Shown here: positions 47,299 to 55,690 of the stretch, piece by piece
Layout: every line of letters begins with the position of its first letter
Numbering within the stretch: the first letter of the stretch is position 1
From: Caproicibacter fermentans
GTDB lineage: Bacteria; Bacillota; Clostridia; Oscillospirales; Acutalibacteraceae
Direction: 5' to 3'
DNA length: 64,000 nt
Assembly: GCF_009746625.1 (NCBI RefSeq)
Contig: NZ_VWXL01000077.1
Location: 89,777 to 153,776, forward strand
Notes under the pieces: model-generated
What the model was told of the DNA's origin: nothing
The model's database searches: none
Seen by the model: the letters and a program-made list of their open reading frames with translations, nothing else
Position numbers and translations under genes: made by a program

Positions 47299-48732
47299 TT
47301 ATGCCATTGGCAGCATTCCGGAAATCGCGGTGAAACCGATGCCGAGCAGAATCACGACTATCATAAATTTCCAGCAGGTTTTCCACCATTGCGGGAAACT
47401 GATCCTGGCGACCGCAAGGCCGGCGACCGTCATTCCGGCGGTGGGAGAAATGGTATTGATCGTCTGATTCGAAATGCACAAAGCGGTTACGGCCGCTTCC
47501 GGATTAACGCCCATTAAATCGGTAAGAGGCGCCATAACGGGAATCGTCAAAGCGGAAAGGCCCGAGGAGGAGGGGACCAGCAGACTTAACAGCCCTTGAG
47601 CTAAATACATCAGGGTTGTAAACACCGCCACAGGAACGCCGGCCAGCAAATTCGCCAGAGAATTCAGAATGGTATCGACAATCATACCGCCGTCGGCTAC
47701 TACGAGAATTCCGCGGGCAACACCGATAATGACTGCTGCATAAACAAACTCGCTCATGCCCTTTACAAATTCTTCGGCCATCTCTTTTTCGGTCAAGCCG
47801 CCTACAATTCCGGAAAGCAAGCCAATCCCCAAAAACACCATGCTGATTTCATCCATATACCAGCCTTTGGTGATCAATCCCCAGACTATAATGCCCATCC
47901 CGCAGGCAAATACAATGAGAACAAGCTTTTGCCGCAATGTGAAGGGAATCTCTGCAGCATCGCTTTCCATGACGGAAAAATCTTTGCGCTTTATAATATC
48001 GTCTTGATAAGTAATGGAAGATGCGGGGTTTTTTTTCACTTTTCTGGCATATCTCATAACCCAGATAATACCTATCGCTGTGAAAATCACGTATTGAATA
48101 AAACGGAACCATAGCTGCGGATTGCCCGAAATGTTTGCGATTCCCTGAGAAATTAGCACGTTGAAGGGGTTTACGGTTGAACCGATATACCCCATTTGCG
48201 GACCGAGAAAAACCACCATAAAGGCAGTCATAGAGTCATATCCAAGCCCCATGATGATAGGTATGAAAATCGTGTAAAACGGCAATGCTTCTTCCGACAT
48301 GCCGAATGTAGTACCACCGACACTGAATAAGATCATGGCGACGGGAATAATGAGAATATCTTTCCCTTTCATTTTTTTAATGACGCGGCTCATCCCGGCG
48401 TTGATGGCATTCGTCTTGTTTACAAGGGCAAACGCGCCTCCAATCAGCAGCACAAATGCCACTACGTCGCTGGCATCCTGAATTCCGCGGGTAGGAGCCA
48501 TCAGTATGTCAGCAAAACTCTGACGCATGTCGTTACCATCAGCGTCTACCTTATCAATTTGATGATACGTGCCGGCGATGGCGACTTCACGCTCTCCTGC
48601 GGCTGTAGAAACCATTTTGTGATCAAACTGTCCGCTGGGTATCACCCACGTCATGATTGCAGCTAAAATGATCAGCATAAATGCAATCGTGTAAACATGG
48701 GGTAGTCCAATTTTCTTTCTCAATGTCAACAT
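47299..48732 (-). CDS. YfcC-family (DcuC/ArcD-like) membrane transporter
   Basis: 477 aa with about 12 hydrophobic segments, C4-dicarboxylate anaerobic carrier superfamily. Family blocks include TWVIPSGQFDH near the N-terminus, GGTTFGMSEEALPFY, MGYIGSTVNPFNVLISQG and LVPSSSGLSALTIPVMAPL. YfcC relatives are predicted carriers for amino acids, peptides or dicarboxylates; the substrate is unknown. Its promoter carries a GntR-type operator matching those of the divergent catabolic operon, so it is the likely uptake system for that operon's substrate. SD GGAGGA precedes the start. Confidence 0.88.
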   Translation of the reverse strand: MLTLRKKIGLPHVYTIAFMLIILAAIMTWVIPSGQFDHKMVSTAAGEREVAIAGTYHQIDKVDADGNDMRQSFADILMAPTRGIQDASDVVAFVLLIGGAFALVNKTNAINAGMSRVIKKMKGKDILIIPVAMILFSVGGTTFGMSEEALPFYTIFIPIIMGLGYDSMTAFMVVFLGPQMGYIGSTVNPFNVLISQGIANISGNPQLWFRFIQYVIFTAIGIIWVMRYARKVKKNPASSITYQDDIIKRKDFSVMESDAAEIPFTLRQKLVLIVFACGMGIIVWGLITKGWYMDEISMVFLGIGLLSGIVGGLTEKEMAEEFVKGMSEFVYAAVIIGVARGILVVADGGMIVDTILNSLANLLAGVPVAVFTTLMYLAQGLLSLLVPSSSGLSALTIPVMAPLTDLMGVNPEAAVTALCISNQTINTISPTAGMTVAGLAVARISFPQWWKTCWKFMIVVILLGIGFTAISGMLPMA

Positions 48733-48772
48733 GTAAATCCTCCTCTAATGATGTCTTCAGAGCATACAGTAA

Positions 48773-48830
48773 TATAACGTCTGTATACATATTATAACGT
48801 TATATTAAAACCTACTCAAAGATTTGTCAA
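48773..48830 (-). promoter_or_regulatory. Promoter and GntR-type operator of the YfcC transporter gene
   Basis: On the minus strand TTGACA (48825-48830), 17-bp spacer, TAATAT (48802-48807). The 12-bp palindrome TATAACGTTATA (48793-48804) overlaps the -10. A second TATAACGT half lies at 48773-48780, exactly 20 bp away and on the same helix face. The same half-site occurs upstream of the gntR and amidohydrolase genes. Confidence 0.65.
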
Positions 48831-48880
48831 TATTCAAAATATATTTTGTCTATCATTACAAATTTATTTCTGAAAATTCG

Positions 48881-49315
48881 TCAATTTGCAGGAGAACGGA
48901 ATGGGTTGCGTGCAAACTCCCTCGGCGTTTGAACGCACTGCTCCTGTAGTTCAAGCTTTAATTGATTCGCTACGGCTTCCTGTGCATAAAGTTTGCCCAT
49001 TGCTCCCTTCCATATCCAATCCGGCATTTCTTTGCTGAAGCGCAGGTAAACGCGTGCAGACATCAGCAAGATCAGTCTCACGAATCCATATACACCGGCC
49101 ATTGTGCCAAACAGGCCGGAAAGAGACAGAAAACCATTTTGAAGAGGCATCAGCCAGCATATCTGCATGGCGGCGGAAAAAAGCAGGCTGATTTGTCCTT
49201 TTTTCAAAGCCGCTGTGATACAATCCGTACAAACCGCGTAGGAGCGCTTATCTCCTCTGATATAAAGTTCAATTTCCCGAACGGCTTTTTGATTACATAA
49301 AATACATGTCTGCAT
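48881..49315 (-). CDS. Small cysteine-motif membrane protein, function unknown
   Basis: 144 aa, not recognised. The N-terminus has CILC and, 25 residues on, CTDC, a likely zinc-binding pair of knuckles. The middle holds two hydrophobic segments (about residues 42-85), and the tail is hydrophilic. ATG 49315 has AAAGGAAGAG at good spacing. It lies between the transporter and the gntR gene with an inverted-repeat operator 70 bp upstream, so it may belong to the same regulon. A role in transport or membrane sensing is conceivable but unsupported. Confidence 0.65.
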   Translation of the reverse strand: MQTCILCNQKAVREIELYIRGDKRSYAVCTDCITAALKKGQISLLFSAAMQICWLMPLQNGFLSLSGLFGTMAGVYGFVRLILLMSARVYLRFSKEMPDWIWKGAMGKLYAQEAVANQLKLELQEQCVQTPREFARNPFRSPAN

Positions 49316-49386
49316 AAAAACTCTTCCTTTCGTTTATATACCGAATTTACAACGGCCGTGCTTAGAAATTATCTCTGTCTGCATGA

Positions 49387-49408
49387 TATAACATTTTATA
49401 TCGTTATA
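49387..49408. promoter_or_regulatory. Spaced inverted repeat, probable GntR operator
   Basis: TATAAC (49387-49392) and GTTATA (49403-49408) separated by 10 bp, in the divergent region between the small membrane protein and gntR. The half-sites equal those at the other two regulated promoters, here with a wider gap. It would allow autoregulation. Confidence 0.5.
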
Positions 49409-49489
49409 TATTCATCTATTACATTATTATGATTTATTTCTAATAAATCTGCTCAAAATTAAATTATTTTAGGCATATTATTCCTTATC

Positions 49490-49518
49490 TTGCACAATTT
49501 CTATAAATGCGATAGAAT
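49490..49518 (+). promoter_or_regulatory. Promoter of gntR
   Basis: TTGCAC (49490-49495), 17 bp, TAGAAT (49513-49518), 39 bp upstream of ATG 49557. Confidence 0.6.
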
Positions 49519-49556
49519 AAGTAAAACTATACATATAGAAAGTAGGTGTTGTTGGT

Positions 49557-50291
49557 ATGAGCACACATCTGAATGACGGCTCCTTAACTCCTTTATACCA
49601 GCAATTAATGGAAGAAATCAAAGTTGGAATATTAAATAATGAATATGTTCCCGGCGAAAAGATTCTGTCCGAGATGGAACTTTCAGAACTGTATCACGTC
49701 AGCAGAATAACCGTGCGCCGAGCGATAGAGGAATTGTGCACGGAAGGCTATCTGGTCAAACAGCAGGGCAAGGGTACCTTTGTAAATCCGCGGAAAATGA
49801 GTCGTAAAATTGAACAGATTGGCGATGTCATGGGATTTTCGGAAGCCTGCCGCGCCTGCGGCATGGTACCCGGTGCCAAAGTGCTTACTGTTCAGCGCTG
49901 TCCCGTGAGAGCAGATGAAAAGCGCTTTTTTTCTTTGGACTCTGAAGAAAATGTTCTCTATCTTCAACGAGTGCGAACCGCTGACGGTGAGCCCATCATG
50001 ATTGAAAACAGTTTTTTCCCATATAACGCGTTCAAATCACTTAACCCAAATGAGTTGAACGATGCTTCATTGTTTAAGTATTTGAAAAACACCTTCGGCA
50101 GAACGCCGACGTCTACCAGCCAGACTACATTGGAAATTGTTCGGGCTTCGACTGAACTGGCAACTTATTTGGATATCATTACGGGCGATCCTCTCTTCTA
50201 TATGAATGCGTATTTTTTAGACCAGAACAAAGAGCCCCTGTTGATCGGACGGCAGTATATTGTAGGAAGCCGTTTTGTATTCAACTTTTAA
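49557..50291 (+). CDS. GntR-family regulator, HutC subfamily (FrlR-like)
   Basis: 244 aa. N-terminal winged helix (PLYQQLMEEIKVGILNNEYV through SRITVRRAIEELCTEGYLVK, about residues 12-72), then a UTRA effector domain (about 90-235) with FSEACRACGMVPG and VLYLQRVRTADGEPIMIENS. HutC/UTRA members sense small effectors such as sugar phosphates, histidine-pathway intermediates or glycated amino acids. It sits between the transporter and the catabolic operon, and TATAAC/GTTATA repeats occur in all three control regions. A repressor relieved by an intermediate of the encoded pathway is the simplest inference. Confidence 0.9.
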   Translation: MSTHLNDGSLTPLYQQLMEEIKVGILNNEYVPGEKILSEMELSELYHVSRITVRRAIEELCTEGYLVKQQGKGTFVNPRKMSRKIEQIGDVMGFSEACRACGMVPGAKVLTVQRCPVRADEKRFFSLDSEENVLYLQRVRTADGEPIMIENSFFPYNAFKSLNPNELNDASLFKYLKNTFGRTPTSTSQTTLEIVRASTELATYLDIITGDPLFYMNAYFLDQNKEPLLIGRQYIVGSRFVFNF

Positions 50292-50319
50292 ATCAAATTT
50301 TACCTCTTTTATTTTTGAG

Positions 50320-50350
50320 AATGACGGCCCTTTTCAGGCCGTCATTATTT
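50320..50350 (+). terminator. Terminator after gntR
   Basis: AATGACGGCC (50320-50329), 7-nt loop, GGCCGTCATT (50337-50346), followed by an AT-rich tract. It separates gntR from the operon promoter. Confidence 0.8.
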
Positions 50351-50392
50351 ATTATTGATAAAAAATATAAGATATATTTAGTAAGTTTTATA

Positions 50393-50422
50393 TTGTATTA
50401 TAACGTTATAACATGTTATAAT
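50393..50422 (+). promoter_or_regulatory. Operon promoter with two overlapping operators
   Basis: TTGTAT (50393-50398), 18-bp spacer, extended -10 TGTTATAAT (50414-50422). Two palindromes cover it: TTATAACGTTATAA (50398-50411) and TTATAACATGTTATAA (50406-50421). A protein bound here would block RNA polymerase. Because the -10 includes 50421, the ATG at that position cannot lie in the transcript. Confidence 0.7.
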
Positions 50423-50453
50423 GACATCAAGAAATAGAAAGGTGATGATCTCC

Positions 50454-52007
50454 GTGAAAGAGCGTCAAGGTTGTCTGCTCCTTTTGTCGGACTGCGTATT
50501 TCCTTCTACCAATCTAAAGCCGATCAAAGGCTTTGTTGCGATTGAAGGAAATCGTATCGCCGCGGTGGGGCCAAAAAGCGAGTGCGGTCCTTGGAAAAAT
50601 AAAGCGAGTCAGTTGTTGGATTTGGGAGATCGGCTGGTCTGTCCGGGGTTTACGGATGTTCATACTTTTTTTTCAGGCTGGGCCCTGTTGAGTCTTGGCG
50701 CCGATTTTTCCGAAGTTTATTCGGATGCCGAGGGTGTGACAGCCTTAAAAAAATTTGAGCGTGAGGCACCGAAAGAAAGCGCTTTGTTCGGCCATGGCTG
50801 GAAGCCGGATCATTTTAAAGTGACCGATCCGTACCTGCTCGACAGGGTTTGGCCCGATAAGCCGGTCGTTGTTTTTACGTCCGACCGGGGGAATTGTTGG
50901 ATAAATGCCGCGGCTCGCCGATGCTACGGCTTCGGTCCCGAAAAGTGCTATGCCGAAATGACTTGGAAGATGATACGGGAATACTTGCAGCTTCCCTGCA
51001 TGAAAGATAAATACAAGGAATATATGGCAATGCTGAACGCGCGGGGAGTCACCACGATCAAGGAAATGTCTTTTGATAATTACTATGGATTTACGAATGT
51101 AATGGATCAGCTGGAAAAAGAAGACGCTTTGACGCTGAGAGTCTCCATGATGAGCCAGCCGGTAGGCGAAGGTATAAATATTGAATACGGTAAAACAATG
51201 AAAAAGCGTTTTCAGGGGCCTTTCGTCTCTTTTTCAGGTTTCAACCGAATGACGGACCGCTCTGTTCCGTCCTCCATGGCCGAATTGATCGAACCATACA
51301 AATCGCATCCGGGCTGCATCAACACGGTGCCTGTGGAATGGGAACTGATTGAACAGGAAACCCATCTTGCCGATGAAAACGGGTTCCGCTACTCTCTGCA
51401 TTGTCAGGGCGATGGAGCAATCCGCCACACGGTCAATTTATTTGATACCTGCCAGAAGGATGAACGGGGCCGGCTTAAAAACCGCCATGCGATCACGGAT
51501 CTGGAGTATTCCAATCCGACGGACCTGGAAAAATTCGGACGCATGGGCGGCATTGCGGAGGTATACGCCCAGATTCAGTCACTGGACAATCGGAACGATG
51601 TGCTGGACATGATCGACAGACAATTAGGCGGTGACCGCGGAGTAAACTATTGGAACCGGCGCAAAATGTGGGACAGCGGCGTGGTTGTCTCCTGCGGTAC
51701 CGATCTGCCTCTGCTTCTGCCCAGTGTGCCGGAGTCCATCTGGTGCGGCTGCGGCGGCCGCTTTGCCGACGGAGGCGCCTACAACCGTCAGAACATGCTG
51801 TCAATAGCAGAGATGCTTATCGCATGGACTCGCAACGGCCAGTATAACTGTTACAATGAAGACCGGCTTGGGACCCTGGAGCCCGGCAAGCTGGCGGATA
51901 TTGCGGTTTTGAGCGGCAACGTATTTCGCCGCTCCGAAGAGGAAATCCGTAATTTCAAGGTCGACCTTACCATTTCGGACGGCCGCATCGTGTATGAGGC
52001 ACTGTGA
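50454..52007 (+). CDS. YtcJ-like amidohydrolase with altered metal site
   Basis: 517 aa, amidohydrolase-3 type: N-terminal composite beta-sandwich, TIM barrel beginning at CPGFTDVH, and the C-terminal LGTLEPGKLADIAVL. The usual HxH metal pair reads H70-T-F72. The segment where relatives have an EH pair reads DLEYSN. CQGDGAIR and CGTDLPLL are kept. It may therefore bind one metal or be catalytically changed. The natural substrate is unknown; hydrolysis of an amide or lactam would fit the operon. I start at GTG 50454 behind GAAAGGTGAT because ATG 50421 lies in the promoter -10. ATG 50445 is a weaker option. Confidence 0.82.
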   Translation: MKERQGCLLLLSDCVFPSTNLKPIKGFVAIEGNRIAAVGPKSECGPWKNKASQLLDLGDRLVCPGFTDVHTFFSGWALLSLGADFSEVYSDAEGVTALKKFEREAPKESALFGHGWKPDHFKVTDPYLLDRVWPDKPVVVFTSDRGNCWINAAARRCYGFGPEKCYAEMTWKMIREYLQLPCMKDKYKEYMAMLNARGVTTIKEMSFDNYYGFTNVMDQLEKEDALTLRVSMMSQPVGEGINIEYGKTMKKRFQGPFVSFSGFNRMTDRSVPSSMAELIEPYKSHPGCINTVPVEWELIEQETHLADENGFRYSLHCQGDGAIRHTVNLFDTCQKDERGRLKNRHAITDLEYSNPTDLEKFGRMGGIAEVYAQIQSLDNRNDVLDMIDRQLGGDRGVNYWNRRKMWDSGVVVSCGTDLPLLLPSVPESIWCGCGGRFADGGAYNRQNMLSIAEMLIAWTRNGQYNCYNEDRLGTLEPGKLADIAVLSGNVFRRSEEEIRNFKVDLTISDGRIVYEAL

Positions 52008-52066
52008 TTCACAAACCCTTGATCAAACGATTCCGAATATTTACCGAAAAAGGAGGTTCCTACTTT

Positions 52067-52903
52067 ATGGCTCATGTAAAACGAGAACAACTCGCGGCAA
52101 TAGGAATTCACTACGTTTATTTTCCGCTGGATTACATGCTGGACCATCAGGCGAAAGCAGGGTACAAAACCATTGAACTGCTGGGCATGGCACCCCATTA
52201 CCTGATGGATGAAGCCGGATATCAGGATCCCGCCGAGATTCGCCGAAAAGTGGAAGGGCGCGGTATGAAAATCGGCTGTTTTACACCGGAATGCGCTGTG
52301 TATTATTACACCATGTGCGCGCCGGAGGGGGGATTCCACGACAGGAGTATGGAGTATTTTAAACGGGGAATCGAGGCGGCCTCAAAAATGGGAGCCGAGA
52401 AGCTTCTTACAAACTGCATCGGCGCTCCTTTCGATGAGGAATACGGCCGTTCCTACGACCGGGCTGTCCGCAGCCTGTCTCTTCTTTCTAAAACCGCGGC
52501 CGATTATGACGTTACGATTGCCGTTGAGACCGTACGCCCTGAAGAGAGCCGCCTGTGTACAACGATGCCGGAACTCGTGAGAATACTGAAAGATGTTAGC
52601 AGCCCCCAAGTGAAAGCCGGACTTGATACCGTTGCCATGGGTGTGGCCGGCGAAACACCTCGACAGTGGTTTCAAAGTCTTGGCGGCGAAATTGTTCACT
52701 GCCATTTCATTGACGGCCGGCCTTATGGGCATCTGGTTTGGGGAGACGGTCTGTATCCGCTTGAAAGTTACCTGGATGTGCTGAATGAATTCGGGTATGA
52801 AGGACTGCTGGGCCAGGAAATTACGGACGGCCGATATTTCGATGATCCCGCTGAAGCAGATCTTCGCAATTTCAAAGCGTTTGAGCCCTATTTTACAGAT
52901 TGA
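52067..52903 (+). CDS. FrlC-like sugar epimerase/isomerase (first copy)
   Basis: 278 aa TIM-barrel of the xylose isomerase-like/tagatose-3-epimerase group. The four metal ligands of that fold can be matched: E154 (AVETVRPEES), D187 (GLDTVAMG), H213 (HCHFIDG) and E251 (LGQEITDGRYF). The overall pattern resembles FrlC, which epimerises psicoselysine to fructoselysine, but the substrate is inferred. AGGAGG (52051-52056) decides ATG 52067. It differs clearly from the next gene, so the copies may handle different epimers. Confidence 0.82.
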   Translation: MAHVKREQLAAIGIHYVYFPLDYMLDHQAKAGYKTIELLGMAPHYLMDEAGYQDPAEIRRKVEGRGMKIGCFTPECAVYYYTMCAPEGGFHDRSMEYFKRGIEAASKMGAEKLLTNCIGAPFDEEYGRSYDRAVRSLSLLSKTAADYDVTIAVETVRPEESRLCTTMPELVRILKDVSSPQVKAGLDTVAMGVAGETPRQWFQSLGGEIVHCHFIDGRPYGHLVWGDGLYPLESYLDVLNEFGYEGLLGQEITDGRYFDDPAEADLRNFKAFEPYFTD

Positions 52904-52918
52904 AAGGAGGAAACGACC

Positions 52919-53761
52919 ATGGCAGCTCCAAAGATTCGCCGCGAGCAAATCGCCGGCATGAACATTCATTATGTAAATTATTCGCTGGATTATTTTCTTG
53001 ATTCACAGCAGCGCTGCGGCTTTAAAAGCATAGAGCTCTGGTGCGCGGCGCCGCATGTATGGCTGGATCACATGCGGTACTATGACGCCAAGGAAATCGC
53101 ACGCAAGATCAGCCGAAGAGGCCTTTCCGTTCATGTGCTCACTCCGGAAAACTGCACTTACCCTTATCAGTTTGCAGCAAAAGAGAAGGACCACCAGGAA
53201 CGGTCGTTTCAGTATTTTGCAAACGGCATACGGCTCGCTAACGAATTAGGATGCGACTATATGGAGGTAAACTCCGGCTGGGGATACTGGAATGAAGACA
53301 AAAAGGAGGCTTGGCAGCGCAGCGCCAACATGCTTCACCGGTTGGCGGAAGTGGCCGCAGAGGAGGGAATCACGCTCGTAATGGAGGCGGTCATGCCGGA
53401 AGAGAGCCAGCTGGTTATTGATTTGGAAAGCGCGAAAAAGATGCTGGATCAGGTCTGCCATCCCAATCTGAAAGCGATGGTGGACACCTGCGCCATGGGA
53501 GTGGCGAACGAAACGTTGGAGCAGTGGTTTGACGCCCTGGGCAATGACGTGCGCCACATGCATTTTATCGACGGGACCCCCTACGGCCACCTGGTCTGGG
53601 GAGACGGCAATCACCATTTAGGCAGATTTATTGAAACCCTGAACCGGCGCGGCTATCAGGGGTATCTTGGGCAGGAAATCACCGACAGCCGTTATTTTCT
53701 GGACCCCGCGGCCGCAGACAGAAGAAATATGCAAAACTTTGAACGCTATCTGGAAGACTGA
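52919..53761 (+). CDS. FrlC-like sugar epimerase/isomerase (second copy)
   Basis: 280 aa, paralogue of the preceding gene with the same ligands: E156 (LVMEAVMPEES), D189 (AMVDTCAMG), H215 (HMHFIDG) and E253 (LGQEITDSRYF). Strong AAAGGAGG before the ATG and a 15-bp gap from the first copy show cotranscription. Tandem duplication followed by divergence is likely, because the shared blocks (HLVWGDG, EITD-RYF) are interspersed with very different segments. Confidence 0.83.
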   Translation: MAAPKIRREQIAGMNIHYVNYSLDYFLDSQQRCGFKSIELWCAAPHVWLDHMRYYDAKEIARKISRRGLSVHVLTPENCTYPYQFAAKEKDHQERSFQYFANGIRLANELGCDYMEVNSGWGYWNEDKKEAWQRSANMLHRLAEVAAEEGITLVMEAVMPEESQLVIDLESAKKMLDQVCHPNLKAMVDTCAMGVANETLEQWFDALGNDVRHMHFIDGTPYGHLVWGDGNHHLGRFIETLNRRGYQGYLGQEITDSRYFLDPAAADRRNMQNFERYLED

Positions 53762-53806
53762 GCGTATTTACCGCTTATATCATGATTCTAAAGGAGATAA
53801 CATGGC

Positions 53807-54775
53807 ATGAAAACGAATGAAGTAATCAGTAGAGTATTGGCTGAACACGAAGAAATCACCGAAATCTATTGGACAGCTTGCGGAGGGAGCCTGATCGACC
53901 TGTATCCTTCCCATTATATGGTGAACGCCGAAAGTGCGAAAACATCCTCCGGCTGGTACACCGCGAAAGAGTTTACGGTGACCCCGCCCAAAAGGCTTGG
54001 AAAACACAGTCTAGTGATTGTGTGCAGCCACTCCGGCAATACGCAGGAAGCCATGGATGCCGCCGTTCTCGCGTATGAAAAGGGTGCCGCCGTGGTAACC
54101 CTTACGGACAAAGCCGGCTCCAAGGTGGATGATCCCCGGTTCATCACATGGGTGTATCCTTGGGGAGATCATGTGCCCACCGCAGAGGTTCCGCTCGGGA
54201 TCTGCCCCACGCTGGCCGCAGAGCTGATCAAAGCGCAGGAAGGATTTCCAAAATACGACGCTTTGACGGACGGCCTTAAAAAAATGGACGGGATCATTGA
54301 AAATGCAAAAAATAAGGTCAATGCAGAACTGAGCGAAAAATTTGCAGACCGGTGTCAGGAAAACGAATTCTTCTATATTTTAGGTTCCGGAGCCGCCTTC
54401 AGCCAGACCTACGGCTTTGCCATCTGCAGTCTGATGGAAATGCAGCGTCAGAATTGCTGCTATTTACACTCTGCCGAATATTTTCACGGTCCCTTTGAAT
54501 GCACTGAAAAAGGCATTTTCTATTTCCTGCAGATGTCGTCGAGCCAGAGCCGTGTAATGGACGAACGTGCCCTGTCCTTCTTAAAAGCCCATACGGATCG
54601 GTTAATGGTTTTGGATGCAATGGAATACGGCATGGGGGATGTGGACGCAAGTGTTCGCGCCTATCTGGAACCCGCGCTGTTTTACGCGATGAATGTGGAG
54701 CTTCGGGCCGCGCGCGGCAAACGATTCAACCACTCGCCTGAAATCCGCCGTTATATGGGAATTGAAAATTATTGA
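53807..54775 (+). CDS. SIS-domain deglycase, FrlB-like
   Basis: 322 aa with two SIS domains: first VIVCSHSGNTQEAMDAAVLA (about residues 66-85), second ILGSGAAFSQTYGFAI. It carries HSAEYFHGPFE, typical of FrlB/FraB sugar-phosphate deglycases, and the C-terminal RRYMGIENY. Such enzymes split 6-phosphofructose-amino acids into glucose 6-phosphate and the free amino acid or amine; GlmS-type isomerases are the wider relatives but would be longer. AAGGAG (53791-53796) selects ATG 53807; ATG 53802 is out of frame and ends after two codons. Confidence 0.83.
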   Translation: MKTNEVISRVLAEHEEITEIYWTACGGSLIDLYPSHYMVNAESAKTSSGWYTAKEFTVTPPKRLGKHSLVIVCSHSGNTQEAMDAAVLAYEKGAAVVTLTDKAGSKVDDPRFITWVYPWGDHVPTAEVPLGICPTLAAELIKAQEGFPKYDALTDGLKKMDGIIENAKNKVNAELSEKFADRCQENEFFYILGSGAAFSQTYGFAICSLMEMQRQNCCYLHSAEYFHGPFECTEKGIFYFLQMSSSQSRVMDERALSFLKAHTDRLMVLDAMEYGMGDVDASVRAYLEPALFYAMNVELRAARGKRFNHSPEIRRYMGIENY

Positions 54776-54804
54776 TTGATTTTAAAAGAAGGAGGCGTCT
54801 TGTC

Positions 54805-55671
54805 ATGCCGAAGTATCCTGTCCGAGTCCTTGGCTTTGGAGACAATGTCGTGGACAAATATGAGCATATGAAAATCATGTATCCGGGCGGAAACGCGGTA
54901 AACTTTGCCGTGTTCGCCAAAAAGCTTGGGGCTGAACGCAGCGCCTACATGGGCATTTTCGGGTCGGACGAAGCCGCCGAACACGTCATCGCTTCCTTAC
55001 GGCAGGAAGGAGTGGAGATGGTCCGCTGCCAGCAGGTCTTCGGAGAAAACGGCGCGGCGCGGGTTACGGTGAATCCGGTTAACGGAGACCGAATCTTTCT
55101 GGGGTCCAACGCGGGCGGCATCCGGGGAGACATGCGCTACGTGATCGATCGGTTCGCCCTCGAATATGTCAAGGGTTTCGATCTGGTCCATACCGGGAAT
55201 TACTGCTTTACGGAGCGGGAGCTTCCCAAGATCAAGGCAAGCGGCGTTCCGATCAGCTTTGACTTTTCCGACGACTCGACCGACGAATACTTCGAGGAAA
55301 TCGCCCCGCTGGTGGACTACGCCTTTATGTCCTGCGGAGATATGACGCTCGAAGAAACCTATAAAAAGCTGGAAAAAGTCAAGGCTTTGGGGCCGAAGTT
55401 CGTATGTGCTTCGCGTGGGGACGAAGGCTGCGTCGCCCTCGACGACAGTCAGTTCTATACTCAGGGCATCAAACCGGTGGAGCATCTGGTGGATACCATG
55501 GCGGCCGGAGACAGCCTGATCACCGCCTTTTTGGTGACCTATCTTGCCGCCCAAAAGGCCGGTGGGTCCGGTCCTGCGGTCATACAAGACTGCCTGACCT
55601 TTGCCGCCGGATTTGCATCCGAAACCTGCGGACTTGCAGGGAGTTGGGGACATGGAAAGACTTACGATTGA
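54805..55671 (+). CDS. PfkB-family kinase, FrlD-like (first copy)
   Basis: 288 aa. N-terminal FGDNVVDKYEHMKIMYPGGN resembles the opening of fructoselysine 6-kinase, as do ISFDFSDDSTDEYF and DTMAAGDSLITAFL. In the last motif the usual GAGD anion-hole sequence reads A233-A234-G-D236, although the base Asp is kept. It would phosphorylate a fructosamine at the sugar 6-OH before deglycation. AAGGAGG precedes ATG 54805. Confidence 0.82.
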   Translation: MPKYPVRVLGFGDNVVDKYEHMKIMYPGGNAVNFAVFAKKLGAERSAYMGIFGSDEAAEHVIASLRQEGVEMVRCQQVFGENGAARVTVNPVNGDRIFLGSNAGGIRGDMRYVIDRFALEYVKGFDLVHTGNYCFTERELPKIKASGVPISFDFSDDSTDEYFEEIAPLVDYAFMSCGDMTLEETYKKLEKVKALGPKFVCASRGDEGCVALDDSQFYTQGIKPVEHLVDTMAAGDSLITAFLVTYLAAQKAGGSGPAVIQDCLTFAAGFASETCGLAGSWGHGKTYD

Positions 55672-55690
55672 ATCATTGGGAGATGAAACC

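Noticed and set aside
47191..47305. Inverted repeat GGCATAACCG / CGGTTATGCC flanking the end of the transporter gene
   Set aside because: Ten bases about 95 bp apart, one arm overlapping the coding end. No transposase or target duplication is nearby, so chance is likely.
50421..50453. Upstream ATG start for the YtcJ-like gene
   Set aside because: The ATG overlaps the promoter -10 and operator, so it should not be in the mRNA. A proper ribosome site precedes GTG 50454.
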